Part shown: positions 45,926 through 55,184 of the stretch, piece by piece | How the letters are laid out: every line of letters starts with the position of its first letter | Position numbering within the stretch: the stretch's first letter is position 1 | DNA from: Enterococcus sp. 4G2_DIV0659 | Lineage (GTDB): Bacteria > Bacillota > Bacilli > Lactobacillales > Enterococcaceae | Direction of reading: 5' to 3' | Assembly (NCBI RefSeq): GCF_002140715.2 | Contig: NZ_NGLE02000001.1 | Coordinates: 2,818,001-2,882,000 of the forward strand | DNA length: 64,000 bases | The notes under the pieces: model-generated | What the model saw: only the letters and a program-made list of their open reading frames with translations | Database searches by the model: none | Told to the model about the DNA's origin: nothing | Program-made: the position numbers and the translations under genes

Positions 45926-47386
45926 ATGAAAGACGGTTTATATTACGCAACACAGTTTCAAGCGAAAAAGTTAAGTGTAACAGAATGGATCGATGAGCGA
46001 GCGCAACAAGTGAAAAAGCTAAATCCCGAATTAAATGCATTTGTCGACTGGGACGCTGAAGCAGCTAAAAGACAATACAAATCTAAAGGAGCAGAGAGTG
46101 GTCCTTTCTTTGGTTTACCAATCCCTTTAAAAATGTTAGGACAAGACAAAGCAGGAATGAAATCAACATCTGGTTCTCGTTTGTTCACAGAAAATCGTGC
46201 CACTTCTACAGATAATTTTGTAAAAGGTTTAGAGGGATTAGGCTTGATTCCATTAGGGAAAACTAATGCACCTGAGTTTGGTTTTAAAAATATTTCTGAC
46301 CCAACGATTTATGGTCCAGCTAGAAATCCATGGAATCTTGAGTATTCACCAGGAGGATCTAGTGGTGGTGCAGCAGCGGCGGTTGCTAGTGGGTTGTTTC
46401 CAATCGCTGGGGCAAGTGATGGTGGTGGTTCGATTCGGATTCCCGCATCTTTTAGCGGCTTGATTGGTTTAAAACCGACACGAGGGACTATGCCAGTCGG
46501 ACCGGATGGCTGGCGTGGCTGGCAAGGAGCTTCGATTGATTTTGCATTGACTGTTTCGATGAGAGATACAGAAACATTGTTTTATCACTTACGTGGAGTA
46601 GAAAAAGCAGCACCGTATCAAGCACCACGAGCTGAGTGGTCCCATCAATATGCTGCAGAGAAAACAGTCTTAAAGGTTGCTTTTTTAACAGAATCTCCAG
46701 TAGGCACACCTGTTTCAACAGAGGCGATAAAAGCAACCCGCAATGCTGCGAAGTTTTTGGAACAACAAGGTCATGAAGTAACTGAAATTCAATATCCAGT
46801 GAATGGTCGTCAATTGATCGACAGTTATTATTTGATGAATGGAGCAGAAACGGCTGCAATGTTTGAAGGAATTCAACAAGCCATTCAGCGACCTGTTACT
46901 AAAAAAGATATGGAATTAATGACTTGGGGGATATACCAATACGGCTTACAAATACCTGCAAGTCAGTATACACAATCACTTCAACTGTGGGATCAAGCGG
47001 CGTATAAAATGGAGCAATTATTTGAAGAATATGATGTATTATTAACGCCCACTACAGCAGATATTGCCCCTAAAATAGATGCAGAGTTACAAAGTGATCA
47101 GATTCGTAAAGACTTAGCGCAAGCGGAATCACTATCTGTTAGACAATTAAAAGACTTGATCTATGATATGTTTGAAAAAAGTTTGACGATCACCCCCTTT
47201 ACTCAACTTGCGAATTTAACAGGACAGCCAGCAATTAGTTTACCAACACATATTGCTGAATCTGGATTACCGCTAGGCATTCAATTTATGGCATCAAAAG
47301 GCAGAGAAGATATTCTCTTTCAAGTTGGAAAATTATTTGAGCAAGAACAAAAATTCTTATTACCAAACGATTATCGTGAATCATAG
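45926..47386 (+). CDS. Amidase signature family hydrolase
   Basis: 486 residues. Ser-cisSer-Lys triad: Lys in PIPLKMLGQDKAG, Gly/Ser-rich SPGGSSGGAAAAVASG with the cis-Ser, and ASDGGGSIRIPASFSGL with the nucleophile. C-terminal FTQLANLTGQPAISLP is typical. Not GatA: no gatB or gatC nearby and only moderate resemblance. Strong RBS GGGGGAGG. First of three tightly spaced genes with a solute-binding protein and a permease; probably cleaves an amide imported by that transporter. Confidence 0.92.
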   Translation: MKDGLYYATQFQAKKLSVTEWIDERAQQVKKLNPELNAFVDWDAEAAKRQYKSKGAESGPFFGLPIPLKMLGQDKAGMKSTSGSRLFTENRATSTDNFVKGLEGLGLIPLGKTNAPEFGFKNISDPTIYGPARNPWNLEYSPGGSSGGAAAAVASGLFPIAGASDGGGSIRIPASFSGLIGLKPTRGTMPVGPDGWRGWQGASIDFALTVSMRDTETLFYHLRGVEKAAPYQAPRAEWSHQYAAEKTVLKVAFLTESPVGTPVSTEAIKATRNAAKFLEQQGHEVTEIQYPVNGRQLIDSYYLMNGAETAAMFEGIQQAIQRPVTKKDMELMTWGIYQYGLQIPASQYTQSLQLWDQAAYKMEQLFEEYDVLLTPTTADIAPKIDAELQSDQIRKDLAQAESLSVRQLKDLIYDMFEKSLTITPFTQLANLTGQPAISLPTHIAESGLPLGIQFMASKGREDILFQVGKLFEQEQKFLLPNDYRES

Positions 47387-47395
47387 GAGGTTCAA

Positions 47396-48241
47396 ATGAA
47401 GAAAGTATTTGCTAGTTTAAGTATTGTTGTATTGATTTTAGTGTTAGTGGCGTGTGGTGGAACAAAAGACAAGTCAGCAGGAAATGACGAAAGTTGGAAA
47501 AAAGTGGAAGAAGCAAAGAAATTAACTGTTGCCACTTCAGGAACACTATTTCCTTCTTCTTATTATAATGATAAAAATGAGTTAACTGGTTATGATGTAG
47601 ACGTCATCAAAGAAGTAGCGAAACGTTTAGATCTTGATGTTGAATTTAAAGAATACAACGTAGATGGTCAAATTACTTCTGTGAGCAAAGGCGAGTCAGA
47701 TCTTGCGGCGAATGACTTTAGTTTAACTGGTGAGAGAAAGAAAAATTTCATCCTATCTTCACCAATCAAATATTCTTTTGATAGTATGATCGTCCGAAAA
47801 AGTGATGATTCTGGGATTGCTTCTCTTGAAGATTTAAAAGGGAAGAAAGCTGCAGGAGAACCCAATACAAATTATATGAAAATCGCTGAAAAATATGGCG
47901 CAAAATTGGTGACTTATGATAATGCGACGAACGATCAATACTTGACAGATGTAGCGAATGGCCGGACAGATGTTATTTTGAACGATTATTATTTACAAAA
48001 AATGTCTGTAGGTGCATTGCCGGATATTCCAGTAAAAATTTTAGAAGGTGTCTATTTTAATGCGAATTTCACAGGATTTTTAATGAAAAAAGGAAACACT
48101 GAACTAAGCAAAAAAATCGATGACACGTTAAAAGAGATGGGAGAGGATGGAACGCTGAAGAAAATTTCTGAAAAGTATTTCCAAACAGATGTCTCTGTTG
48201 AGCCAAAAGAAAAGGTAACAGAAAGTGTTTCAGTAGAATAG
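47396..48241 (+). CDS. Amino-acid ABC transporter solute-binding lipoprotein
   Basis: 281 residues. Signal peptide VFASLSIVVLILVLVAC with lipobox LVAC, cysteine at about residue 20. SBP_bac_3 pattern: LTVATSGTLFPSSYYND, LTGYDVDVIKEVAKRLDL and DLAANDFSLTGERKKNF, with the closing GEDGTLKKISEKYF. This is the cystine/polar amino acid group. Ten bases after the amidase stop; the permease begins immediately after. Confidence 0.93.
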   Translation: MKKVFASLSIVVLILVLVACGGTKDKSAGNDESWKKVEEAKKLTVATSGTLFPSSYYNDKNELTGYDVDVIKEVAKRLDLDVEFKEYNVDGQITSVSKGESDLAANDFSLTGERKKNFILSSPIKYSFDSMIVRKSDDSGIASLEDLKGKKAAGEPNTNYMKIAEKYGAKLVTYDNATNDQYLTDVANGRTDVILNDYYLQKMSVGALPDIPVKILEGVYFNANFTGFLMKKGNTELSKKIDDTLKEMGEDGTLKKISEKYFQTDVSVEPKEKVTESVSVE

Positions 48242-48922
48242 ATGTATATACCAAAAATTGATTTTCAGTTGATGATCGACTCTATTCCCTTTCTTCTAAC
48301 TGGCTTGCCTTATACATTAGGGATCAGTTTTGTCACGTTTTTGATGGGGAATGTACTAGGGATTCTTTTGACCGTTTTAGGGATGTTGCCTTCAAAAATA
48401 ATTAAAGGATTTGTTCGATTTTATATCTCTTTTTTACGAGGCGTTCCAGGTTTGGTATTGTTGTTTCTTTTGTATTTTGGTTTGCCCTATCAATTGAGTG
48501 CATTGACGGCAGCTTGTATTTGTTTTAGTTTGACGAGTAGTGCTTTTATTGCGGAAATTTATCGAGGCTCAATTGCTGGAGTGGAAGCAGGACAATGGGA
48601 TGCGGCGTATGCATTAGGCTTACCGTTTAAAAAAGTAATGGGCAAAATTATTTTGCCACAAGCATTTCGGATTTCGATCCCAGCTTTAGGAAATGTGGCA
48701 ATGGATCTATTAAAAGGCAGTTCATTAGCTGCAATGATCACGATTCCTGATATTTTTCAAAAAGCCAAAATTGTTGGGGGAAGAACCTTTGATTATATGA
48801 CGATGTATATTTTGGTCGCAGTGATGTATTGGTTGCTTTGTGTAGCAATCGGCTGGGGACAAAGTTGGTTAGAAAAACATTATGTAACGCGTTATGCAGC
48901 TAAAACAAAAGCTCGTGTATAA
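48242..48922 (+). CDS. Amino-acid ABC transporter permease
   Basis: 226 residues, five membrane segments. EAA loop: YRGSIAGVEAGQWDAAYALG, followed by LPFKKVMGKIILPQAFR. N-terminal FLLTGLPYTLGISFVTFLMG is typical of the HisMQ/GlnP group. The ATG directly follows the SBP stop. No ATP-binding subunit gene follows; a terminator ends the operon, so an ATPase must be supplied from elsewhere. Confidence 0.92.
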   Translation: MYIPKIDFQLMIDSIPFLLTGLPYTLGISFVTFLMGNVLGILLTVLGMLPSKIIKGFVRFYISFLRGVPGLVLLFLLYFGLPYQLSALTAACICFSLTSSAFIAEIYRGSIAGVEAGQWDAAYALGLPFKKVMGKIILPQAFRISIPALGNVAMDLLKGSSLAAMITIPDIFQKAKIVGGRTFDYMTMYILVAVMYWLLCVAIGWGQSWLEKHYVTRYAAKTKARV

Positions 48923-48929
48923 AAAAGTG

Positions 48930-48966
48930 ATCAGCTATTTCTTTTTAGAGATAGCTGATTTTTTTG
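48930..48966 (+). terminator. Terminator after the ABC permease
   Basis: ATCAGCTAT (48930-48938) pairs with ATAGCTGAT (48951-48959), then seven T. Confidence 0.88.
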
Positions 48967-49037
48967 CTCGAAGATACATGTTTTGGTATATACTTACATT
49001 ATAATGGGAACGTTTGCTTGATAAGGGTGGGAGAAAA

Positions 49038-49436
49038 ATGATTAAAAAATTCACAACAATTGATACAGAGATAATAGAATTACTTGGACAAGCTACAGCA
49101 AGTAGTAACGTTGCTAGTGAGCTGGAAAATTATGTAAAGTCTGCGAATCGTGAACTTTATTTGAGTTACCGTGGTGAGGTATTAGTAGGATGTATTGGTA
49201 TTGAAATCGTAGAAGAAAAAGGGCTTGAAATCACTCATATCGCAACGGCAAAAACGCATCGATTCAAAAGAGTTGGTAGTGACATGATTGACTACATAAG
49301 AAAAGTCTACTCGCCTTCAAAAGTAGTTGCTGAAACAGATAATGACGCTGTAGACTTCTATAAAAGTTATAGATTTGAAATCTTTAGTTTAGGAGAAAAG
49401 TATCCTGGCGTGGAACGATTTAATTGTGTATTGTGA
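49038..49436 (+). CDS. GNAT-family acetyltransferase
   Basis: 132 residues from ATG 49038, following GGGTGGGAG. Beta-alpha pattern with GCIGIEIVEEKGLEITHIATA, the cofactor-binding AKTHRFKRVGSDMIDYIRKV, and DNDAVDFYKSYRFEIFSLG near the end. Substrate unknown. A second GNAT gene follows at 49493. Confidence 0.78.
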   Translation: MIKKFTTIDTEIIELLGQATASSNVASELENYVKSANRELYLSYRGEVLVGCIGIEIVEEKGLEITHIATAKTHRFKRVGSDMIDYIRKVYSPSKVVAETDNDAVDFYKSYRFEIFSLGEKYPGVERFNCVL

Positions 49437-49492
49437 ACGTTTATAAAGGTTAAGTAAAATTCCAAAGAAATTTAATAGAAAAGGAGCAAGAC

Positions 49493-49906
49493 ATGGAGAA
49501 GTATGTGATGAAAGTGGAAATTCCAGAAGTAGATGAATATCTGGCTTTGCGAAAAAAAGGAGGATTATCAAAACGAGGAAAAGAAGCAAGTGCAATTGGT
49601 TTAAAAAACAGCATCTATTCGCTGACTATTAGGAAAGAACAGAGCGGCGAGTTGATTGGAATGGGACGAATGGTTGGAGATGGAGGAACGGCTTATCAAT
49701 TTGTTGATATCGTTGTTGATCCAAACGCTCAAGGAAATGGATTGGGGAAACAAATAGTAGAACATTTAACCTCTTACGCTAAAGAATCGATTGATCCATT
49801 CGCTTATATTAGCTTGATAGCGACTTGTCCGGCAAATAAATTGTACGAAAAGTATGGTTTTATTGAAACGAGTCCTAAAAGTTTGGGTATGTATTTAAAA
49901 AGATAA
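49493..49906 (+). CDS. GNAT-family acetyltransferase
   Basis: 137 residues. Acetyl-CoA loop VDIVVDPNAQGNGLGKQIVE is canonical, with C-terminal NKLYEKYGFIETSPKSLGM. KKGGLSKRGKEASAIGLKNS near the N-terminus is characteristic of a group of small Firmicutes GNATs. AAAGGAGC precedes ATG 49493. Unrelated in detail to the preceding GNAT; substrate unknown. Confidence 0.88.
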   Translation: MEKYVMKVEIPEVDEYLALRKKGGLSKRGKEASAIGLKNSIYSLTIRKEQSGELIGMGRMVGDGGTAYQFVDIVVDPNAQGNGLGKQIVEHLTSYAKESIDPFAYISLIATCPANKLYEKYGFIETSPKSLGMYLKR

Positions 49907-49992
49907 AGAAAAAGCTTATGAATGGTTTCTCTCCTGGTGAATCATTGATACAATGAATATAGGTTGAATTTAAAAAAAGGAGGTAGAGGGAA

Positions 49993-50181
49993 TTGTTGAT
50001 TTTGTTATTCGTCTTATCGACAGTCGCTTTTGTTGCAACAGTGATCATGCAAACAATGGTGAAAAAAAATAGAATGGGAGAAACATCATACGGTGTTTTA
50101 TTAATGATTCAAAGTGCTTGTATAGGAGCAATTTTTGCCATTCTAGCAGTATTAATTTTCAAAGGTAGAACATTGAATTAA
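49993..50181 (+). CDS. Small two-span membrane peptide
   Basis: 62 residues from TTG 49993, supported by AAAGGAGG. Two hydrophobic helices (LILLFVLSTVAFVATVIM and CIGAIFAILAVLIF) with a short polar loop. No family recognised. Confidence 0.6.
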   Translation: MLILLFVLSTVAFVATVIMQTMVKKNRMGETSYGVLLMIQSACIGAIFAILAVLIFKGRTLN

Positions 50182-50309
50182 TGGGCTGGGAGAAGAAGTC
50201 TTTCTTTTGATGTTTTCAAGGAGATTATTTGAGAGGTGTGCGTACGCTGCAATTACCTCTCTTTTTTATCTAGTTAAGTGTTTCTATACAAAAAAAGGAG
50301 GGGAAACCT

Positions 50310-50759
50310 ATGGATGCAAGTCATAAGTCAAAAAAGCATCAACCTAATATAGTAAAGCAAACAGAAGCTATATCCATAAAAAAAGCGAATGGAACCGAGG
50401 TTGACTACTATTTATTTGATGCGTTTGAAATTCACACGAATGTTATTCCTGCTGGGTGTGTGCAAGATTGGCATGTGCATAAAAAGATTGAGGAAATTAT
50501 TGTTATAAACAAAGGTTGTATTCTTTTAGAATGGTTAGAAACGGATATTATAAAAGAAGAAGTCCGTAGTGGTGAAATAATACGTATGAATAGCAGTATT
50601 CATCGTATATCCAATAAAGGGGAATCAGAAGCTATCTGTACAATTTTCAGATTTGTGTCGCCTATAGAAGATCAATCCGAAGTTATTAAAAACGACAAAA
50701 AAAGCTACTCTTCTGAAGAAATCAAACAGAAAATACTAGCTAATAAAACGATTTTATAA
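50310..50759 (+). CDS. Cupin-domain protein
   Basis: 149 residues, one cupin barrel: DWHVHKKIEEIIVINKGCIL supplies the metal-binding HxH-like and Glu residues, followed by GEIIRMNSSIHRISNKGES with the second histidine. Soluble and probably a metal- or sugar-binding protein. AAAGGAGGGG ribosome site. 20 bases before the next gene. Confidence 0.8.
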   Translation: MDASHKSKKHQPNIVKQTEAISIKKANGTEVDYYLFDAFEIHTNVIPAGCVQDWHVHKKIEEIIVINKGCILLEWLETDIIKEEVRSGEIIRMNSSIHRISNKGESEAICTIFRFVSPIEDQSEVIKNDKKSYSSEEIKQKILANKTIL

Positions 50760-50779
50760 GTGTTATCAAAGGAGAAAAT

Positions 50780-51340
50780 ATGAAAAATAAAAAACAAAAA
50801 TCTTTTTACATCAATTTTATCTGGATTGGCATTTTGCCATGCATTATGGGATTATTTTTACTGGTTCCAGCTCTTATTATACAAGTCATGCCTATTACAG
50901 AGACAAATTTTCAGTTCTCTATAAATGGTGTTGCTCAACCTTATACACAAGAAAATGTCCAACACATGCGTCATATTTTCTTACTTGTGTTTGGAATCAT
51001 TGGTATGGTGCCAATTCTTATCGGAGCTACGTTGCTTTTCTGGAATTATAGAAAGAAAAAACAACGCCAACTATTGAAAGAGCAAGGACTTGCTCTTCGC
51101 GCAGAAGTCGCTCAATTTACGTCTTCGTCCATTCAGATAAATAATCGCTTTGCGACACGGTTACTATGTTCTTATACAAACAAGCAAGGAGAAACCTATC
51201 TTTTTAAGAGCCAGTTTTTGAGAATGGATCCAACACCTTTTTTACAAGATGGGCAAGTTACAGTTTATTGTGATCGGGAAGATAATATAAAGTATTTTGT
51301 TGATGTAGATGGTAGTGTAGATAGAGTCTATGAACTATAA
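50780..51340 (+). CDS. Two-span membrane protein (DUF3592-like)
   Basis: 186 residues. Hydrophobic segments at about 12-34 (IGILPCIMGLFLLVPALII) and 70-90 (HIFLLVFGIIGMVPILIGATL), a basic Arg/Lys/Gln stretch, then a cytoplasmic or external beta-rich domain with LLCSYTNKQGETYLFKSQ and VTVYCDREDNIKYFVD, as in DUF3592 proteins. RBS AAAGGAG. Confidence 0.65.
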   Translation: MKNKKQKSFYINFIWIGILPCIMGLFLLVPALIIQVMPITETNFQFSINGVAQPYTQENVQHMRHIFLLVFGIIGMVPILIGATLLFWNYRKKKQRQLLKEQGLALRAEVAQFTSSSIQINNRFATRLLCSYTNKQGETYLFKSQFLRMDPTPFLQDGQVTVYCDREDNIKYFVDVDGSVDRVYEL

Positions 51341-51428
51341 ATAACAACAATTGCAAAGTTTCCTATTTACGTCTTCTTGAAAGAATGAGATAATAAAGCT
51401 GGAAATTTTAATTTTGGAGGAGAAGAAG

Positions 51429-52682
51429 TTGGGAGATTCATTAGTTCAAAATCAGTGTACATCCTGTGGGGGAGCAATCACTGATCCAAATGTAAAACAC
51501 TGTCCTCACTGTGGGACAATGCAAGATGTTATTCAGGCATCTATCGATGAGAAGAATAGACAAGTTGAGCTTTGTCCAAATTGTGGTTCACCTGTGACCT
51601 TTAACATTGAAAAACAGCAGTTTGCCTGTGATTTTTGTCATTCAACATTTACGACAAAAGCAGAAAAAGAATTTGATAATTTAGCTTTTGAAGCAGATGA
51701 GTTAGTACCTTTTCAAGTACCAGAAGGTTTAGCGAAGATGAAATTCTATGAATGGTTGATCAAGGGTAAAAATGTTCCGTTGGATATCTTGGATCGGTCA
51801 TCTAATATTACACTTGAACAGATATACATTCCATATATGAGTGCATCTATTGAGTATGAAGGTTCATGGGGAGCGGATATTGGTTACAACAGAACTGAAA
51901 AATATACTGATTATGAAACAAAAGAAGACAAAAATGGCAATAAATATTCAGAACCTGTTACTAAAACGAGAACAGTGACTGATTGGAATCATGCCAGCGA
52001 TATTTTTAGCGGATCTGCCTTTACAAGTTACCTAATCAGTAGTGAATTAACGGGTGCGGCTGAAACATTTGTTGAAGCCTTTGATTTTGAAAAGATTTTA
52101 GCAAACATCACGGCATTTGATGACCATTACACAGCAGGAACTCGTCAATTACGAATTTCACCTGAAAAGGCTTCTGAAAGTATTCGTTTGGTGAGAGATT
52201 TCGCTCGTGAAGCCGCAGAAGAAGAAATGCTTGATATATTACCTGGTGACCGGAATAAAAATGCGAAACTGACAACTTTTAGTTATGAGTTAACGTCGAA
52301 ATATGTCTATGTTCCATTTTGGAAAATCAGCTATAAGTATGAAGGAATCGATTATTTTGTAGTTGTGACAGCTTCATCGAAAGAAGAAATAACAATGGAT
52401 GGATCAAGACCTACAAGTGAAGAACATTCTGGTTTTGAGAAGAGTTTGAAGAAAAAAGGTCGCTTTGGCCTATTGGGCGTATTAATATCACTTCCATTAT
52501 TTTACGTGGATATGGATATTTTACATGGGCTAGGTTTTGTCTTGTTAATTGCTGGTATGGGCGTTTGGCTGTATTTTGCTGTTCAACGATTTAGATTCAA
52601 TCATTCAAATAAGAAACAACTAAAAAGCAGCTTGGAAGAACATATGGAATATAAGAGTTTGGCGCAAAAATACCAAGTTTAA
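51429..52682 (+). CDS. Zinc-ribbon membrane protein
   Basis: 417 residues from TTG 51429, eight bases after GGAGGAG. Two zinc ribbons: CTSCGG..CPHCG near residues 9-28 and CPNCGS..CDFCHS near 45-65. A large soluble domain with repeated Tyr/Trp (EYEGSWGADIGYNRTEKYTD) follows, then two C-terminal membrane helices near 345-390. Related to TFIIB-type zinc-ribbon proteins of unknown role in lactobacilli and enterococci. Monocistronic. Confidence 0.75.
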   Translation: MGDSLVQNQCTSCGGAITDPNVKHCPHCGTMQDVIQASIDEKNRQVELCPNCGSPVTFNIEKQQFACDFCHSTFTTKAEKEFDNLAFEADELVPFQVPEGLAKMKFYEWLIKGKNVPLDILDRSSNITLEQIYIPYMSASIEYEGSWGADIGYNRTEKYTDYETKEDKNGNKYSEPVTKTRTVTDWNHASDIFSGSAFTSYLISSELTGAAETFVEAFDFEKILANITAFDDHYTAGTRQLRISPEKASESIRLVRDFAREAAEEEMLDILPGDRNKNAKLTTFSYELTSKYVYVPFWKISYKYEGIDYFVVVTASSKEEITMDGSRPTSEEHSGFEKSLKKKGRFGLLGVLISLPLFYVDMDILHGLGFVLLIAGMGVWLYFAVQRFRFNHSNKKQLKSSLEEHMEYKSLAQKYQV

Positions 52683-52689
52683 ATATAAT

Positions 52690-52890
52690 ATAAAAAGATG
52701 TTTGTAATTGTTTTTTTAGTAAGTATTTAATGGTGCGGATCTTAAGTGCACATAAAATCACTGGAGGATTCGCACCACTATTTGCTGGAATTAAACGAAA
52801 TAAACGTCTTTTTTCTCATTGAAATCTTATTTTTGGTGTTGTTTTTGTGGAAAAGGGGATTTTTTATTTTAAATATACTACTTTTTCACG
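52690..52890 (+). promoter_or_regulatory. CRISPR leader
   Basis: About 200 AT-rich bases directly before the first repeat. It contains GGTGCGGATC..AAGTGCACATAAAATCAC and GGAGGATTCGCACC, a GGTGCG/CGCACC inverted pair that I recall from type I-C leaders. Placement before the perfect repeats, with the degenerate repeat at the far end, supports left-to-right transcription. Confidence 0.6.
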
Positions 52891-53318
52891 GTCTCACTCT
52901 ATTTAGAGTGAGTGGATTGAAATTTTGTTCTTGTTCCACGAATCCGCGAAAGGCGCAAGTCTCACTCTATTTAGAGTGAGTGGATTGAAATTCAGAGCAA
53001 GTCAGTTACTTCTTTAGACGGTCAGAGTCTCACTCTATTTAGAGTGAGTGGATTGAAATATATTCTAAAGTTGCAGAACTAAAATCAATAATATGTCTCA
53101 CTCTATTTAGAGTGAGTGGATTGAAATAACTCGTTTCCCTAAAGAATTATAGTAAGGGTATGTCTCACTCTATTTAGAGTGAGTGGATTGAAATAAAGGA
53201 ACGCCAGCCGATAAAGCAGTTCCGGAAGGGGTCTCACTCTATTTAGAGTGAGTGGATTGAAATGACTCAGAACCAATCCTCATTAAACTCCTGTACGTCT
53301 CACTCTATTTAGAGTGAG
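52891..53318 (+). CRISPR. Type I-C-like CRISPR array, 7 repeats, 6 spacers, no cas genes
   Basis: Six identical 33-bp repeats start at 52891, 52959, 53027, 53095, 53162 and 53231; a seventh at 53297 keeps only the first 22 bases. Each begins GTCTCACTCTATTTAGAGTG and ends AGTGGATTGAAAT, with an 8-bp stem CTCACTCT/AGAGTGAG around ATTT. The ATTGAAAT end is typical of type I-C. Spacers are 35, 35, 35, 34, 36 and 33 bases and all differ. No cas gene lies in the window on either side. The downstream 53319-53480 shows nothing else. Confidence 0.97.
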
Positions 53319-53487
53319 AAAACAATTCTTTCATGTCATTTGATTTTGTATCATTAACTTAAAAAATTTATAAAGGAATTGAGTGTTCATACAAAGAAAT
53401 TAAAAGGTATAATTAAAAAGAAATAACATAGTAATCTCTGCAAAAACAATCATTATAATTTTTGCAGAGTTAAAAAGGAGGATGACT

Positions 53488-54435
53488 ATGATTCGAAGTG
53501 ATTTAAAGAAAAAAGCGCAAGCTCATCTACATGGACATTATGGGAATTGGAGCGTCTTTGTATTGATTCCTTGTATACTATTATTTATCTACTTCTTTTT
53601 TACGTTTGCACTGTTTCAAAGTACTGGACCATTGGAAGATACAGATAGCTATCAGTCTTGGCAAGATGGCTATACACAGAATCCTAAATCAAATAATGAC
53701 TATCGAAGTGGGTATGATGATGGCTATCTGGAAGGATATGACGAAGGATATGAAGATGGTTATTACGAAGAGGATTCTTACAATTATAAAGACCACAAAA
53801 AGTCTAATAAGAAAAGTCTGAATGCTCTTTCTGTCTCTCAAAGTGCATCGATGGGAAATAGAACGCAAACAGTAACGTATGAACAAACAACAACTATTGG
53901 AACATCTATTGGCGGTCTGTTCGCTTTTTTACTGTGGGTTACATTATTCGTTGGTATTATTTTGTATAGAGGAATGATTCAATGGGCAGCTATCGACAAT
54001 GTAGAAAGACGATTGTTTAGCTTTAAATCAGTGTTTATGGATTTTATCAAGAGAAATGGACAACGTACAATTGTAGCTAATCTCTTGGTTTCACTTTATA
54101 CATTCTTATGGTCATTGTTATTTTTTGTACCTGGAGTTGTTAAGCAACTATCATATGGGATGACAAATTATTTATTGAAAAAAGATCCAGAATTATCTCC
54201 TAAAGAAGCGATTGCTTTAAGTCAAGAGCTCATGAAGGGATATAAAATGGAATATTTGATTTTTTCTTATTCATTTATCCTATGGTACTTTGCAACAATA
54301 TTTAGTTTTGGTTTGACTAGCCTGTATGTGATTCCTTATTATAGCGTGTCAGAGGTACTATTTTTTGAGCAAATCATTTCAGAAAAACATCATTTATTTT
54401 CTCAAGAAAAAGCAGCAGGATTTGCTGATTTTTAA
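53488..54435 (+). CDS. DUF975 family membrane protein with Tyr/Gly/Asp-rich insert
   Basis: 315 residues from ATG 53488 (AAAAGGAGG upstream; ATG 53482 is too close). It starts MIRSDLKKKAQAHLHGHYGNW and keeps the DUF975 helices, including ELMKGYKMEYLIFSYSFILW. Between the first two helices is an insert of about 60 residues with repeats of the type GYDDGYLEGYDEGYEDGYY, absent from the paralogue at 17831. Low-complexity acidic-aromatic loops could bind metal or wall polymers; that is a guess. Confidence 0.85.
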   Translation: MIRSDLKKKAQAHLHGHYGNWSVFVLIPCILLFIYFFFTFALFQSTGPLEDTDSYQSWQDGYTQNPKSNNDYRSGYDDGYLEGYDEGYEDGYYEEDSYNYKDHKKSNKKSLNALSVSQSASMGNRTQTVTYEQTTTIGTSIGGLFAFLLWVTLFVGIILYRGMIQWAAIDNVERRLFSFKSVFMDFIKRNGQRTIVANLLVSLYTFLWSLLFFVPGVVKQLSYGMTNYLLKKDPELSPKEAIALSQELMKGYKMEYLIFSYSFILWYFATIFSFGLTSLYVIPYYSVSEVLFFEQIISEKHHLFSQEKAAGFADF

Positions 54436-54439
54436 GCGA

Positions 54440-54485
54440 AAAAGAAGCAATCATTGGACTTTCCAGTTGATTGCTTCTTTTATTT
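54440..54485. terminator. Bidirectional terminator between DUF975 and AIM24 genes
   Basis: AAAAGAAGCAATCA (54440-54453) pairs with TGATTGCTTCTTTT (54468-54481), with T tracts on both strands. Confidence 0.88.
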
Positions 54486-55184
54486 TTATGAACCTGTACT
54501 AATAAAAGGACTGATTAAACCAGCTAATCCTTCGATATTTCTTGTTTGAATCATAATTGTTCCGCTTCCGTGAAATTCATTAACAACGCCTTCGCCTGTT
54601 GTAAAACCAAATAGTCCAGAAGCGACTTTTATATCATAATCTAAGGATTCAGACCAGGCCACAACGTGTTGATTATCAACGACAAATGGTTTAGTGCCAT
54701 CCAAATGAATCTCTACAATATCTCCATAACTATTGATCAATAGCGACCCTGAACCGGATGTTTCCATTACAAATAATCCACCTGTTCCGCCAAAAATAGC
54801 ACCACTAAGTTTTTGACGTTTCATACTATAAGAAACAGTCGAGTCACAGGCTAAAAAAGCGCCTGTGTTTAAACGCCAATGCTCACTTCCTACTTGAAGT
54901 TCTTTGATTGCTCCTGGTGTAGATGGAGCCAACGCAACTTTTGCCGTATCTGTTAAGCCAGATGCTTTAGTAATAAAAAAACTTTCTCCGCTAGACATCG
55001 AACGACCTAAAGCACGGATTGCACCACTTAACCCTGATTTTCCGTTACTATTCATCTTTCCTTCAAGATGGATTTCACCATTATGATAAACCATCGCTCC
55101 ACTTTCCAGCTGAATACTTTCCTCTTTTCGTAAATCCACTTCTACCAATGGAAAAACGGTATTTTCTGTCATTTTATAATCCAT
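54486..55184 (-). CDS. AIM24 family (TIGR00266-like) protein
   Basis: 232 residues, double beta-barrel fold. VEVDLRKEESIQLESGAMVY, GESFFITKASGLTDTAKVAL, HWRLNTGAFLACDSTV and GAIFGGTGGLFVMETSGSG follow the family pattern. Bacterial members are soluble proteins of unknown role, sometimes linked to the membrane. GGAGG lies ten bases before the ATG. Monocistronic. Confidence 0.88.
   Translation of the reverse strand: MDYKMTENTVFPLVEVDLRKEESIQLESGAMVYHNGEIHLEGKMNSNGKSGLSGAIRALGRSMSSGESFFITKASGLTDTAKVALAPSTPGAIKELQVGSEHWRLNTGAFLACDSTVSYSMKRQKLSGAIFGGTGGLFVMETSGSGSLLINSYGDIVEIHLDGTKPFVVDNQHVVAWSESLDYDIKVASGLFGFTTGEGVVNEFHGSGTIMIQTRNIEGLAGLISPFISTGS

Noticed and set aside
52746..52979. Open frame through the CRISPR leader and first repeats
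   Set aside because: The frame encodes repeat sequence; the region is fully explained as leader and array.
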